This document shows positions 25,553 to 37,226 of a stretch of DNA of 64,000 nt, piece after piece. A model generated the notes under the pieces. The model had not been told where the DNA came from. It searched no databases and worked only from the letters and a program-made list of their open reading frames with translations. The position numbers were made by a program, and so were the translations under genes. The stretch comes from Atrichornis clamosus. Taxonomy: Eukaryota > Chordata > Aves > Passeriformes > Menuridae. The stretch is from NCBI GenBank assembly GCA_013400975.1, contig WBMZ01011753.1, positions 310,001 to 374,000 of the forward strand, read 5' to 3'. Numbering within the stretch: position 1 is the stretch's first letter; every line of letters starts with the position of its first letter.

Positions 25553-25890
25553 AGAATAAAAGGAGCCCTGACAACTCAGATTGTCCTGAAAATGAGTTCA
25601 TGAGCAGCCATACAACTAAACACAAGGAACAAATACTCAACGCAATGTTACCAAATGAAAGCAGAAAGTCTCCCTCAACAACTGGAAAACTGAAAGCGTG
25701 CTTGTACTGTAGCTTAGATGATAAGCACAGAAAGCATGAATTACAGCAGAAGTTGTGCAGAGCAAATGAAGATATTCTGGGTGGCTTGGATCTTGTTTCT
25801 GTAAAAGCACAAACAATCACAGTAAAAGATCTGCTTGCAAAAGGAAGAATAAATTATGAACAATTTCTGAGAGGATGTATCACTGTGCTG
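25553..25890 (+). CDS. Candidate internal coding exon, gene not recognised
   Basis: The plus-strand frame is open from 25540 to 25962. A plausible acceptor lies at ...TTGCCCTAG before 25553, with another AG at 25578-25579. The exon ends at a consensus-like donor, GTAAGA, at 25891-25896. The predicted peptide is hydrophilic and protein-like: it starts around NKRSPDNSDCPENEF, has a charged stretch DDKHRKHELQQKLCRANED, and ends KDLLAKGRINYEQFLRGC. The GRINYEQFL part resembles the second half of an EF-hand, but the acidic calcium-binding positions before it are missing. It would join in phase 0 to the terminal exon at 26367. I do not recognise the gene. A chance open frame or a decayed exon remains possible, and the 25553 acceptor is weak. 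The overlapping minus frame (25473-25820) is likely its shadow. Confidence 0.4.
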
Positions 25891-26327
25891 GTAAGAAAGC
25901 CTGACACCTGTATTCCTATCATTCAAACAGGAATGCAAACCACGCAAAGTGCTCTACTTTAGACACTCACTCAATGGGCTCCTCCCAGAACCTCCTTTCA
26001 GCCTATTTTATAAGGGAACGGGGGACTCTGGTAGAACTTTGGCCAACACTTGGCCTTGAAGGGTTGTGAAGCAAACAACATTCAGAAGGTGTGTTTGGTC
26101 TGAGATGCTTCTTACAGGAAGCACTTGCAAAACCTCAGAATGGTCAAAGCGATCAGGAGGCTTCCAAGAAGACCAAACAGCACCTCTGCAGCACCACGGA
26201 ATAACCACCAGGTCTTTTTTTCCACAGAGAAAGGTGAACTTTTGTAAACCCCTCCCCAAAAACCACCACGACTACCCAGCCTGCGCAGATTCTTCAGAGA
26301 GAAGATTACACATCAAATTCTGTTAAT

Positions 26328-26366
26328 TCTTCTGTCTTTCTCCTTAACTTCTTTTTTTGCCCCTAG
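26328..26366 (+). promoter_or_regulatory. Strong candidate 3' splice site
   Basis: A long pyrimidine tract (26328-26364) contains the branch-point-like word CCTTAAC at about 26342-26348 and ends in TTTTTTTGCCCCTAG at 26366, so the branch A lies about 20 nt before the AG. This is one of the best-formed 3' splice sites I can see in the window. It lies 476 bp after the GTAAGA donor at 25891, which would make a short intron. Confidence 0.45.
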
Positions 26367-26462
26367 ACCACAAAAACCTTGTTGCAGGTGTCAGTCCTGA
26401 TGTTCCCAAAGCAACATAGAGTACTTATTCTGCCAAGGCTCTCCATTCCCTTAAAACCGTAA
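26367..26462 (+). CDS. Candidate terminal coding exon, gene not recognised
   Basis: Starting directly after the splice site at 26366 and keeping the phase left by the donor at 25890 (phase 0), the frame is open for 31 codons to TAA at 26460-26462. It begins TTKTLLQVSVLMFPKQHRV and ends RLSIPLKP. A short C-terminal exon with a stop and then a 3' untranslated region is a common vertebrate arrangement. In support are the matching phase and the poly(A) signal at 26657. Against it, the exon is short and I recognise no homologue. A GT follows its 21st base (26388), but that donor is weak. Confidence 0.35.
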   Translation, partial: TTKTLLQVSVLMFPKQHRVLILPRLSIPLKP

Positions 26463-26656
26463 GACATGGCATATGCTCAATACTTAGGGCCAGGAGGAAT
26501 AGTAATCACAGGCTGGGTACACTGCACTCTCCTGAGCACAACTGGAAAGTTCACTTGAAAAATTTAACTGGAACACTTCAGTTGAAAGGGGGAGAAAGCA
26601 CTAAGGACTTACAGGCTGTTCCCAGGAGAAATGTAGCCATGTCTGAGCTCTTGAAA

Positions 26657-26662
26657 ATAAAC
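26657..26662 (+). terminator. Candidate poly(A) signal AATAAA
   Basis: AATAAA lies about 195 bp after the stop codon of the candidate terminal exon. It is followed, 20-40 bp on, by a T/G-rich stretch (CTTGTTTTTAAGTGGTTTT) of the kind found downstream of cleavage sites. AATAAA is frequent in AT-rich DNA, so alone it means little; its position relative to the two candidate exons is what supports it. Confidence 0.35.
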
Positions 26663-29600
26663 TCCGACAAGAAACAAACTTGTTTTTAAGTGGTTTTATA
26701 TCAGCCAAAGAAAGAACTTTGAAATAAGATCAAACAACCACTTAACTGATTTGGCTTGTTTGATTAGTTTGGTAGATTGTTTGCAATGTCTCCATTCTAT
26801 GACAAGTGCTAACCCTTTAGAGCATGACATGGCACTCCGGGAACTGCAACTGCACTACACTATTAACAGGTTAACTGTCCCAGTTAACCTCCACAAATCC
26901 TCCACAGAAAGCATCTGTGCAAATGCACCACTGCACTACAAATAACTTAAGTGTGCTACCAGCTACGGTGAACAGTATGCTCATTGATTCAGGTAACCTG
27001 AATGTGTGTCAGAACAACTAACATATTTTTGCTGATTTTCAGGAAAGAAACATTTTTCCTTTGAAAACTATGTCTCCAGAATGACAAACGAAATGGGACA
27101 GCAGACACTCCGATGCTTTCATCTGATATATAGCATTTAAAAATATAAATGGATGGTGTTTGACTCTTAGGCTGACTAAAAGCAATGCAAATTTGATTTC
27201 TTCTTTGTAATCACAATACAGGAATATATGCTATTCCTTCTAAAAGCAAGTCTCCTTTCATCAATAAAGGCTTCCTTTAGCTTTCATTTGTGATTATCAG
27301 AAAGTCTTTATATTTATTGAGAGTGTAATGGCTATTTCTGCAATAGCACTTGCCTTGCCTGCAATATGTTTTCCAGAGTAAAAATACACACATAAACACA
27401 GAAGCAAACAAGGAATTTTATTAAACAAGTTTATCACCATATTTATAAAGGACTTAAAAAGACTTAACAAATTAGAATGATCTAGTTCAGAGTTCTTCAT
27501 TCCAACTTGTTTTGAAGGTAGAGAGTCTTTACTAACTTCCCTCTCCTACCCTCAGTATTTTAATTGCAGTCAAACACTTGGAAGTGACGGGCTACATTCA
27601 TGGACCAGTTCCATGTATGCCTAGAAATCACATATGGATGCAAGTGGAATGTACCTACTTTGATCCTGTTTAGGTTCCCAGTCACAGACTGTGCACTAAC
27701 AAACACCCAACTTGGAAAGGGGCCTGGATGACCAATGATTTTTCCTGTTAATTTAAAATGAAACAGTTTCCTTTAGCAGATATCAGATTAGACTACAAAC
27801 TCCTCTGCCAAGAGCGTCAATGCATTTTTGCAGTCTCAATACCCAGGTTTTTAATCTCTGCACACTGTGCTTCCTTCATGACAGTGCCTACAGCAATCCA
27901 GCAGGGATTATTCACTCAGGCTGCCCACTGGGCTCGAACATAAAACATCTGCACTTCTGGGTGAAGGACTTTATTGTCTACTGAACATGTTCCTTGCGAA
28001 GGAGAGGCATGTGGAGCTGTGATCTGAGCAACTGAGCGGGACAGTTTCAACAGAAAAAACAAGAATTGTTTTTTGGCAGTGATGCAGCACAGCCATTACT
28101 GGTGTCAGTCAGCTGTGGCACAGGCTTCACTCCAGAAAAGCTGCACCTCTCACAAATGTAACCACTGTGTTACCGGATTTTCCTCTCCCTTCTCTAGAAC
28201 TATGAAAAGGATAGGTTTCATCCATATGGCAAGTAGAGTATTTTTTGGGGTTTGGGAACTAAATTTGTGAGAAAAGTTATTTCCTACATGCTTCTTCCCC
28301 ATCTTCCCTTCTAACACTGAGTTCAGCACTTGGGAAGTCCCCTAACTGGCATAGTCAACTACGGAAAACATTTTCTTTGGAGAGGGAATCAAGTTTTTGA
28401 AGCATCTTATAAGAAGCAGAGCTGCAATCAACACCAGCTACACTTTACAGATCCCACTCTTTAATACAAGTAGGAACTAGCTTGCAGTTACGTGCCCATA
28501 GAAGAAATAAAATTTTGTGTCTGTTCAAACTGTAGCATCACAAGAAGAGATACAGTCATACCCTCTTGGTGGTAACACACAGAAGCACGGTACAAACTTT
28601 CAAAAGAAGTAATTGCTTCCTGGATTACCTTTTGAACAAGCCAGAAGCATTGCAGGGAACAAATACCTCAATATTTCAGCCTGAGCACCTAACTGTTACA
28701 CAGCTCTAGTCCTGACAGGCATCAACCAAGGCCAATGCTGAAAAATATTCCCATGAATCTGCAAAAATAGTCAGAAGCTATCAGGCACACAGAGCATACA
28801 CAGATATTTTACATTAAAATCAACATCACTATCAGCTTTCTCTAACTTCTGTACATGCTTGTGCAACCAGTATTTGCAAACCTCTCTGCTCACAGCACTA
28901 CAAACTTTAGATAACATACAGAAACATCCTGGAAGGATCACACGGATTTTTATACTGTTCAACCTGCAGTACAGACGCTGGATATGGGCTCCCAGGAGAA
29001 TTCATTTAGTTGTACTCCAGAGAGCTTCATTTCCTCAGGGCAAGTATAAAGGGTCTTCAGGGCAAGGGCCAGATTCATTGCCCTGGCAGCTGCTGCAGCA
29101 GCTTAACCTAGAGCCTTCTTGCAATCCCTCAAGCCTATCATGTCCCTGAGGACCTACAACTGCAATGCTCCACAGCAATACCAAAGCTCTCATGCAGGAA
29201 CTCACGAGACCAGACCATTCGTTGTAGAGTTTTGATCTGTGGAGCTAAACTTCTGTTATGTTTCTCATCTCTAAGGTGCAGATGATGATGGATTCCACCT
29301 AAATATCTGCCACGCATAGGAAAGAGATAGAAAACACTGTTGCAATAAATTTATAACTTGAGAAACACAACATAACATGGAAGAAAAAAAGTCTGAAGCA
29401 AGTTCTAAATTGCAAATGCACTATGTTTTGCATGTCTGTCTGTAAATTTTTCTGAGACCAGAACTGAACTTAGTAATAATTTTCTTTAGGAACACTGCAG
29501 GAGAGTCAAATATTGCAGCACATAGCTTTGTGTCTAATATTGCAGTGAGGATTACTAAGTTGTTCTACAGTAGTTAGTAAGCAGATATTTGCTACTGCTT

Positions 29601-32600
29601 TGGTGAAGCTACAATAAATTCTAGAGTAACATGTAAGACACCTTTTATTACCTACTCATAAGTGCCAGGCAATTGGAAGAGTCAAATCTCACCTCCAGTA
29701 CTCTAATCCCACAAAGCTGGTTTCATAAATTCCTCATTAAAGGATGCAATGATGCGGTTCTGGTGCATGTCGTAATAAATATGCTGCCTTGTTTAATACT
29801 GGTATCTTACAGGAAAAGCCAGATCATTGAATAATCAGATTTAGCTATCAGCACAGCAGGAGATCTATGTTTTAAACCCATTTAAGGACTGCAGATACCA
29901 TATGCCAGCTGACAAAATCAAGCAACATAATTGACTCAAACGCCATCCTCTTCTGTTGGGCTGTTGTTTATTGCCAGACAATCTATGAAGATGCCCCACA
30001 AGAACAAGCACAGCTCCTTTTGTCAGAGTCCACTCAGCTGACAAACTCATTAAAATGACATTGTACACAATCTGCATGAATAAGTGAAGCTCGGTGTTTA
30101 ACCATTAGACAATTTAAACATGTTTATGGAGAGGTGACTTTAGGGAAAGGTGGAATGAGAGGGAACTGTTTAATATACAACAATTTCTAGCTCTTTTTGC
30201 TAGCAGAGGCTGCATGTGATTTTCTCCACTGCATGCTCACTCCATTGCCATTGCTAAGACAGGGGTTCCAGTTTCTGTTCCCTGGCTCTTGTTCCCTACA
30301 CCAAAGGTAGTCTGCTGGGAAGGAAGAAAAGCAGAGGCTGCTGCAAGGAGTGGTTAGAACCTGTGCTGTTGTGGCTGGAGCAAACAGCCTTGACCTGGCT
30401 TAAGGCTAGCTCAGTATGCCTGGGGAAATGCAGCTGCGCTCCTGACTGCATTGCAGACACACCAGGAGCTTTCATCCATACAGCACCCTGGAAGCTTACA
30501 GAGAAAGATTGTAGAGAACACATCCATAGCTGTGATCACCACCACTCCTGAGCTTTTCAGTCTGTGGATTTCAGCTTGATAATCAGAAATCTTCAAGTTA
30601 CTCAACAAAGGTTTCACAGGAAAGGTATTCCCTAAGCTGCTCTAACCCTCCTGACAAGCAATTACAGCCTCTCACTGCACAGCCCCTGTTTGAACCTGGC
30701 TGGCATAAGAAGGGATAAAGAGGAAACAGATTTGCTTTTTGTGGGTTTGCTTTTGGTTTAGTATGTTTGGGGGTTTTTTTTGCTTGGGGTTTTTGTTTGG
30801 TTGGCAAGGATTTTTTAAATATGACCATCCAGCACTGAGGTGCACTACAGAGTGGCCGTTCTAGATTTTTGCACAGACGAGTGTGCTTGCATGGTAATCT
30901 GCAAATCCAATGCTCTTTGCCTTTCTATAGGTATTTAAAGATTTTTTGGGTAGGCTGAACAGCACAATGCAAATACAAATCATTCACTTTTACAAGATAA
31001 CAGAAAATTATCTCCTCTGTAGCAAATCAGACTGAAACACAGAGCTCAAAACACGTGGTTCAGGAAAGCCATATTCCAAAAATATATGGTCCCCGCCCTT
31101 CAGCACACAGTGCAAGTTCCTCTTACAAATGTTATCCATTTCTATATACAAAATACAGACCAGGATTTCTTTCCAATTAAACTGGAGTTACATCAGCTGA
31201 AGAAAGATCAGAATAAGACCTTTCTCACCTATGAGATCATATACTTTAATCATCTTTTTAATCACTTTAATCATCTTTTTATTAGCATAGCATATAAATA
31301 AATTAATTTCCTTTTACCACAGTAGTTAAATATTATTTATGGCATGAATGGAAAGAACAAAAAAGCTACCATGATAAACTAATCTTCTTCAGGTGGTGAA
31401 CATTCTGGTTTTAATATGGCCATTGAGATAGTTTAACAAATATATACCATCAGCTACCATGGAAAGCTATGGCAAGCAATAAAGTACAAGTAATTCTCTC
31501 TCCTTGACTATAGTAAGGCAACAGTTTGTTAAGTATCTTCACGCTGAGAATTTGAACAATTGAATATTAAGCCACTCAAACTCATTTTATCACCTTGCAG
31601 TAAGCTGACAGAAGTGATCCATAGCGCATCCTACACGAGTACAATCATGAGTTTAAAAAAGCCCCACACCTTAAAAATACTGGACTGCACTAAATCAAAC
31701 ACTGGCAATAGCAAGTATGATTAGAATGAACACACCCCTTTGCTGGGTGTATGAGAAAAAAAATACACAACTGCATAACTAAAAAGGCTGCCTGTGTTCA
31801 TACACGGAGGCTGAATAGACTTATGGCCTTTCTCAATTTTTGAGTACTGCATTTTGCAATCTCAGTAAGGACATTTTCTGAGTAAGTACTTCCCCCAGTC
31901 CTTCCTCCCCCACCTTTTTAATGCAGTTTTATGAAGATTACATTAAAAGGACAAATAAAACCCATGATTATGTCCAAGATTTACCATAACTGACAGTAAA
32001 CAGTAGTCTAGGCTGTACAGTGATGCGAACAAGAATTGCAGACACAGACTGCCACAGCCACAGGCCATGTCATAGAAGTTTTCTAGAACTTTGCTCATTC
32101 TTGGTGCTCTTGCATTTAGCTCGTCTCAACCTGTCAAACATCTCTTCTGAAGCCTGAAGCCACATGCAGGGCATATTTCATTTCACTCCTTACTTGGTTT
32201 TTTTCTGAACCAGAGCAGTACTGCATATAACCACTCTGATGATAAAGCCAATGGCAATGTTTCCAACAAGATGTCGTTTCCAGTTAGTGTTCAGCCGGAA
32301 TCAACTATAACCTCAAAATTCTTTTATTCAGACCTGCTTAGCCAGAAACCAATTCCCATGTGATATTTGACTATTTTTCTAACTTCACACTTAGTTTTCA
32401 CAGTGTTGAAAGAAGAAACACTCAATTTTAAATCTCTTTTCTGACATAGTTTTTATCTCTGAGACAATTTTCAGGACAGATCTTAATAAAAAATTCTTCC
32501 TGTTCACAGCATTAATATGGATTAGTAGCAAACTTCGGACAGGTTACTGCAAAATAAGAAAATTCTCTGCAGTTGGAAACAAACCAGCCTAACCACACAC

Positions 32601-32654
32601 TAAACTTGATTCTATATGTACTTTGTACACAACTTCAACTAGTTAGTATTTTTA
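26663..32654. other. AT-rich tract, no gene recognised
   Basis: Six kilobases in which I see no exon pair, RNA gene or recognisable transposon. There is a short tandem duplication at 31243-31284 and G/T-rich runs at 30740-30805. A mildly GC-richer patch near 28980-29160 has a 96-codon frame without coding character. Confidence 0.5.
31243..31284. repeat. Two-copy tandem repeat, 21-bp unit
   Basis: The word ACTTTAATCATCTTTTTA occurs at 31243-31260 and again at 31264-31281, giving a 21-bp period. This is a short recent duplication in AT-rich DNA with no evident function. Confidence 0.8.
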
Positions 32655-33840
32655 CACTCTGTTCATAGGAGCTCTAGAAAAGTGTCAAAAGCTTTCCTGC
32701 AGTCGAGATATATCAAATCTATTTCTCCCATACCCAGCAGGCATGTTGCTCTGTCACAGAAGGAAGACAAACTGATTCAAAGTGACTCATTTTTGCCAAG
32801 TCTATATTGATTGTTGCTTACCCCACCTCACTGTCTTCCAAATGCTTGTCAATTGCTTTTTTTAGTATTTTTCCAGGAATTAATCTGCCCAGCCTGTAGT
32901 TCTGTTAGTAGTTCTGGCCTGCAGCTCTATACTTTCAATCCCTGATTCCTTTAGAAACAAGCATTAAGTCAGTCTTTGGTTTTTCAGGATTTCAGTTGTC
33001 TTCTGTTCATTCTCAAATAAGGTCCCTAATAGCATCAATCCATTTCAGTCATTTGCCTAAACTTTCTATCCGCTGTAAGAGTATTTAGGAGAGGTCCCCA
33101 GGCTTTAGCCTCGGTGGATGTATGCTAGGCTGTGTTCTGCATCTTAGCCCTTGCGCTTGTCTGCTCACAGTTAATCCTTCTCAGTAAAGTAAAAACGGTG
33201 CTTACAACCTCTTTAGCAACATCTGCTGTTAACTTTCTCGTCTTTCTGCCCAACAGACAAGGTCTTTCTTTAGTGATTTCCCTTGCTACTAATATATTTA
33301 CAGAATGTTTTCTTACTGCAGCTTTGCCAGCTCTTTCTTGTTTTGTACCAAGTCCTTCTGATAATGTCTCTACACACGAGTACTATTCTTTTTTAAGACA
33401 TGTTCAAAAGCTGACCTAGTACCCCTTTTTTTGCATGGCTCCTTCAGTTTCTGGCTAATGAATAACTTGTAATTAGGCAGTAGAAATTATGGCTATCTGT
33501 TCTTCCCAAAGAAACAGCTTGTACTTGTGCCCTTACAGCATGTCTTTAAGAAACCACTACATCTTCTGTCCTCAGACATTGACAAATTCTTTGATTTTCT
33601 TAAGTATGCTTTCCACGCCATTGCTAAATAGCTACTTTCATCCAATTCACCACTCTCTTCCATCCCTTCCTTTCTTTTAGTCAGAAGCAAATACAGAAGA
33701 CATTCACCATGAGTTGCTTTCAGCATTGCTCATCAAAAGAAGTGCTGAAATTTTGCTAGACTTTCCATGTTAAAATACTATTTTCTGGAAGTTGCCAGAA
33801 CAGCTGAAGTCCCCCTGAATAATTGGGAACACAAATAAAT
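32655..33840 (-). mobile_element. Ancient CR1-like LINE, reverse-transcriptase region
   Basis: Read on the minus strand, 32681-32719 translates as DLIYLDCRKAFDT, an intact reverse-transcriptase motif A with the catalytic aspartate. Going 5' (to higher coordinates), segments to about 33440 resemble the upstream reverse-transcriptase and linker region of old CR1/L3-like LINEs shared with other reptiles. Weaker similarity continues to about 33840. The sequence stops on the 3' side just after motif A, so the YXDD box and 3' end are absent. Many stops and indels interrupt it. It is much more diverged than the CR1 copies at 22852 or 23375, so it is probably far older. The 5' limit is uncertain. Plus-strand frames here (for example 33132-33419) are shadows. 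Confidence 0.75.
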
Positions 33841-34065
33841 AAGAAATAGCCTACTTGAGGAATATAAAGAGAATTTTTTTTTTTCTTCATTTTACCTTTA
33901 GAGGCTTTTCAACACTGCCCAGTGGATTAACTAAAGACATCTTCAACACAAAAAGAACTACTCCCCTTACCTATTCTTGTTTTTCCTTTAGTAAAGTATT
34001 TATTCAATACTTCAGTCATAAAAATTACTGCACTCACTCGAATTGAGTGGCTGACAGGTTATTGT

Positions 34066-34614
34066 CCTTCTCTGCTCTCTTGAGACCCCACCTGGAGTAC
34101 TGCATCCAGATCTGGGGTCCCAAGTACAGGAAACACATGGACCTCTTAGAGTTGGTGCAGAAATGGGCCACAAAAATTATCAGAGGGAAGAAACACCTCT
34201 CCTAAGAAGAAAGACTGAGAGGGTTTGGTGTTCTTGGGGAAGGGAAGCCTGGAGAAGGGAAGGCTCTGGGGATACCTCATTGTGGCTTGTCAGTACTTAA
34301 AGGGGGCAAATAATAAAGGAGAGAGACTTTTTACCAGGGCCTGTAATGATCAGAGAACAACAAACAGCTTTAAATTGAAAGAAGGTAAGTTTAGATTAGT
34401 CACAAGGAAGACATTTTCTTACAATGTGGGTGGTGAGGCACTGGAACAGGTTGCCCAGAGAAGTTGTGGATGCCCCATCCCTAGAAGTGTTCAATGTCAG
34501 GTTGGATGCAGCCCTGAGCAACCTGGTCTAGTGAAAGGTGTCCCTGTCCATGACAGGGGGGTTGGACTAGATGATCTTTAAAGGTCCTTTTCAACCCAAA
34601 AAAATCTATGATTA
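34066..34614 (+). mobile_element. CR1 LINE 3' fragment, about 550 bp
   Basis: It opens with TGAGACCCCACCTGGAGTAC and continues through the CAGATCTGGGGTCCC block. It then passes GCACTGGAACAGGTTGCCCA, GATGCCCCATCCCTAGAAGT and GTTGGACTAGATGATCTTTA, and closes at a TCTATGATT-type 3' terminus near 34613. Sense is plus. It contains the post-reverse-transcriptase region and 3' UTR of a CR1, 5' truncated as usual. The 118-codon plus frame at 34225-34581 lies wholly inside and is not an independent gene. It lies between the two ancient LINEs of this island. Confidence 0.92.
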
Positions 34615-34739
34615 TGCTAAATAAAGTACAACTTTGATTTACAAGTATATTCATTTCCTCTTATTTCAAATGCATAAACCTATCATTTTCACAATTAAAG
34701 CAGCATCCTCATGTCCTAGATTCCAGGCTAAAACAGGAA

Positions 34740-36545
34740 GGTATTTGGTCCTTACTACCACCTAATGAGAATAGCAACACTTAATGTGATACGATGAAAG
34801 AGGAGTATCGTAATGGGAGACTTCAGCTCACTTCCTTCCAATATAGATCACAAACATCCCATCATATCAGGATGCAGCTTTCTTTGCATTAAATCAGTGA
34901 CTGTTTCACAAAGCAGCTGATTAGGGAGCCCACAAAAGAAAATGCAGTCTTTGATTTAGTGCTAAATATAGAGTGGCTCTTCAGCTACAAGATCCTGAAA
35001 ACTCTTCCATGCAGTAGCTTCCCAGTTGGAGCAATGGAGGTGAAAAATAAAGCTATAGTTTAATTCAGTTTCAGAGAGTGCAAGCATGAGAAGAAAGGAA
35101 GCTTGTTAAGAGAATCTGAAATGGTCAGATAAAGAATTTAAATCTTTGCAGGCACTGTGGGGATTATGAACAGAGATAAGACCAGAAAGACAAGGCACGT
35201 ACATATTTCCTATGAAGTAAAACCTGAGAAAGGAAGAAAGGAAACCAGACCGGTTAGAACAGCAGTGTAGGAGTGAGGTTACCTTCAAAAAAGCTGAAGT
35301 CAAATTCAAATAGAAAAACACAGCTCAACAGATCATAAATTCTGGCAAATTAAATGTAAAAGCACACAAAGGCAGGCAAAACAAACAAAAGATATGATGA
35401 ACAACTGGCAGAGACTAATGATAAATCTTTTTTCAAGCACATCGGGGACAGGAAACCTGCCAGAAACTCCAGGAGGCAACTCTTCATCAGAGCAGTAAGG
35501 GAAGATTCAGAAAATACAGAAAATATATCAGGCAGATTCACTGCAATGATGGTGACAGTACAAGACATTGGGGAGCCTCTGTAAAGAACCTTTATAGAAT
35601 ATGAACATTGGTATGAATCGAGATTAAATGTTAATGTTTGAGCATGAAACACCAGGGAAAAAAAGCAACAGAAGAGGGAATATAATAATATAATACTGGT
35701 ATTTGTGGATGGTACCTAGATTAGCAGGTCAACCATCAGCAGCACATTTACATGTGGTGTTTCAGGATACTCAAATCTGGAAAAGAAATCTAAAACAAGA
35801 GACTGAAACTAATTTGAAATTATGCAGGTGTGAGAAAGGATGGAAGGATTAACTATATGCCTGGCAAACTAAGGACCCAGAAGTTGCAATGAGAACCAAA
35901 CAGTTCGATTCCTTTATCCTACACATCAATCCAAGGAATCCTGGAGCAATGACAGATACACGCATCTTGGTGCCAGAATGCCAAACTGCATGGGCAGAAC
36001 TATCTTGGTGCTTGTAACTACACAGGTGTGAGAGTGTGGAATGGAACCAGTTTTGTATTAAAATAAAATCACTTTTCCCTCCTATAAAGTCTCACTGAGT
36101 TTTGTCACGTGTTTGGATATTGCAACACTATTTCTCAGGATTCCCCTACCAGGATCGCTCTTTGCAGGGGTCTCCATGGATGTGTTTGAAATTGCAATGC
36201 TTATGAGCAAAACCAGCAGGAACCAACAAAACAAACACTAACAGCTCACCGGGACCAGATGGCACTCAACCCAGGATTCCTAGAGACACTCAAGCATGAA
36301 ATTGGTGAATTACTAACACAACGGTGTGTCACCTCTCAATTAAAACTTGGTAGTAGAGGACTCTGGTAGAAAAGGTGACAGACATTTAGGAGACTGAGGG
36401 CAAGACATTAAGCCTAAGATTTGTGCTGTATCTTCTAATAAAAACTGCAATCAAGAATGAAATTAGGAGCTATCTGGATAAATATAATCTTGTTGGGAAG
36501 AGTCAGCATGACTTGTGTAATGAAACATCCTGACTTACAAGGCTA
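34740..36545 (+). mobile_element. Ancient CR1/L3-like LINE, 5' section, interrupted
   Basis: Several conserved words in order mark this as an old CR1-group LINE on the plus strand. VMGDFS at 34810-34827 corresponds to the endonuclease GDFN region. It is followed by GTGACTGTTTCACAAAGCAG and TTTGATTTAGTGCTAAATAT. A linker with AGGAAACCTGCCAGAAACTC is at about 35450. SPGPDG is at 36246-36263, upstream of the reverse-transcriptase core, and GGGAAGAGTCAGCATGACTT is at about 36495. Stops and frameshifts abound. About 500 bp in the middle (roughly 35600-36170) do not fit the LINE and look inserted (see the LTR candidate at 35629). The reverse-transcriptase catalytic core is missing, and a later piece reappears at 37750. 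Confidence 0.7.
35629..36127 (+). mobile_element. LTR candidate inserted in the ancient LINE
   Basis: This segment interrupts the LINE. It could run from TGTTAATG (35629) or TGTTTGAG (35635) to TTGCAACA (36127), giving the TG...CA ends of an LTR at about 0.5 kb. AATAAA at 36062-36067 is placed as in an LTR R region. It is followed by TCACTTTTCCCTCC and AAGTCTCACTGAGTTTTGTC, which I associate with avian ERV U5 sequences. I see no clear target-site duplication, and the family is not certain. The alternative is unrelated sequence filling a LINE deletion. Confidence 0.4.
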
Positions 36546-36599
36546 CTGGTGATGCCAAAATGATTTTTGCTTTTATTCTTCATACACATATATATTTGT

Positions 36600-37114
36600 A
36601 TGTTACTATATAAATATAGTTTCCTAACTTCAGGCCCTCAGTACTTTTCCTATTAGAATAACAAATTCCTGAGGGCTATGCCTGGTCTAAGTTTCTTCTG
36701 AGACTCAAGGACAAGATGCCATCCCAATATATTCTCTCATAAACAACAGGTGTCTTCCAGAGACATTTCTCATAACAATTGGTGAAGAGAGACACAACTA
36801 ACACCTTCCCAAGATATTTTTCTCATAACAATTAATACCTTCCTCAAAACTTTCTCATAACACATACCATCTTGGACAGGGACGAGCTAATTGGAGGCTC
36901 ATGCCAATTACTTCATCATCTGTGTTCCTAATTGGAGATTCTTGTTTGCTAAACTTATAAAACAATACTCGTTCTCTGTCACATATGTGTCTTCTGTGTG
37001 CATCTTCAGCAGGCATTTTTGGCATGTGGTACATCACGAAGGACCTTCATTAAATTAGTGACTGTATTTTATCACATAACCTTGTCCAGCTCTGGTCTTT
37101 TAGGGGCTGAAACA
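36600..37114 (+). mobile_element. Second LTR-like candidate
   Basis: The block lies between the end of the LINE 5' section and the better-defined LTR at 37227. It has three copies of a TTCTCATAACA word (about 36767, 36821 and 36852), a TATA-like TTATAAAAC near 36955, and ATTAAA near 37051. It may end in TGAAACA at 37114. That order (repeats, TATA box, poly(A) signal) suggests an ERV LTR on the plus strand. The boundaries are guesses and there is no verified duplication. The minus-strand 60-codon frame at 36855-37037 is not called. Confidence 0.3.
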
Positions 37115-37226
37115 GTATCACTGGAGTTCTAGATACAAGCCAGTGCAGAAGGCTAATCCAGTTCCTCTACTTCAAAAGACTTTCAACAAAGAATTAATTT
37201 TCCCCATAGCATCTAACCTGGGGCTG

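Noticed and set aside
25473..25820. 115-codon minus-strand frame
   Set aside because: It is antisense to the candidate exon at 25553, has no good splice sites on its own strand, and is most likely a shadow.
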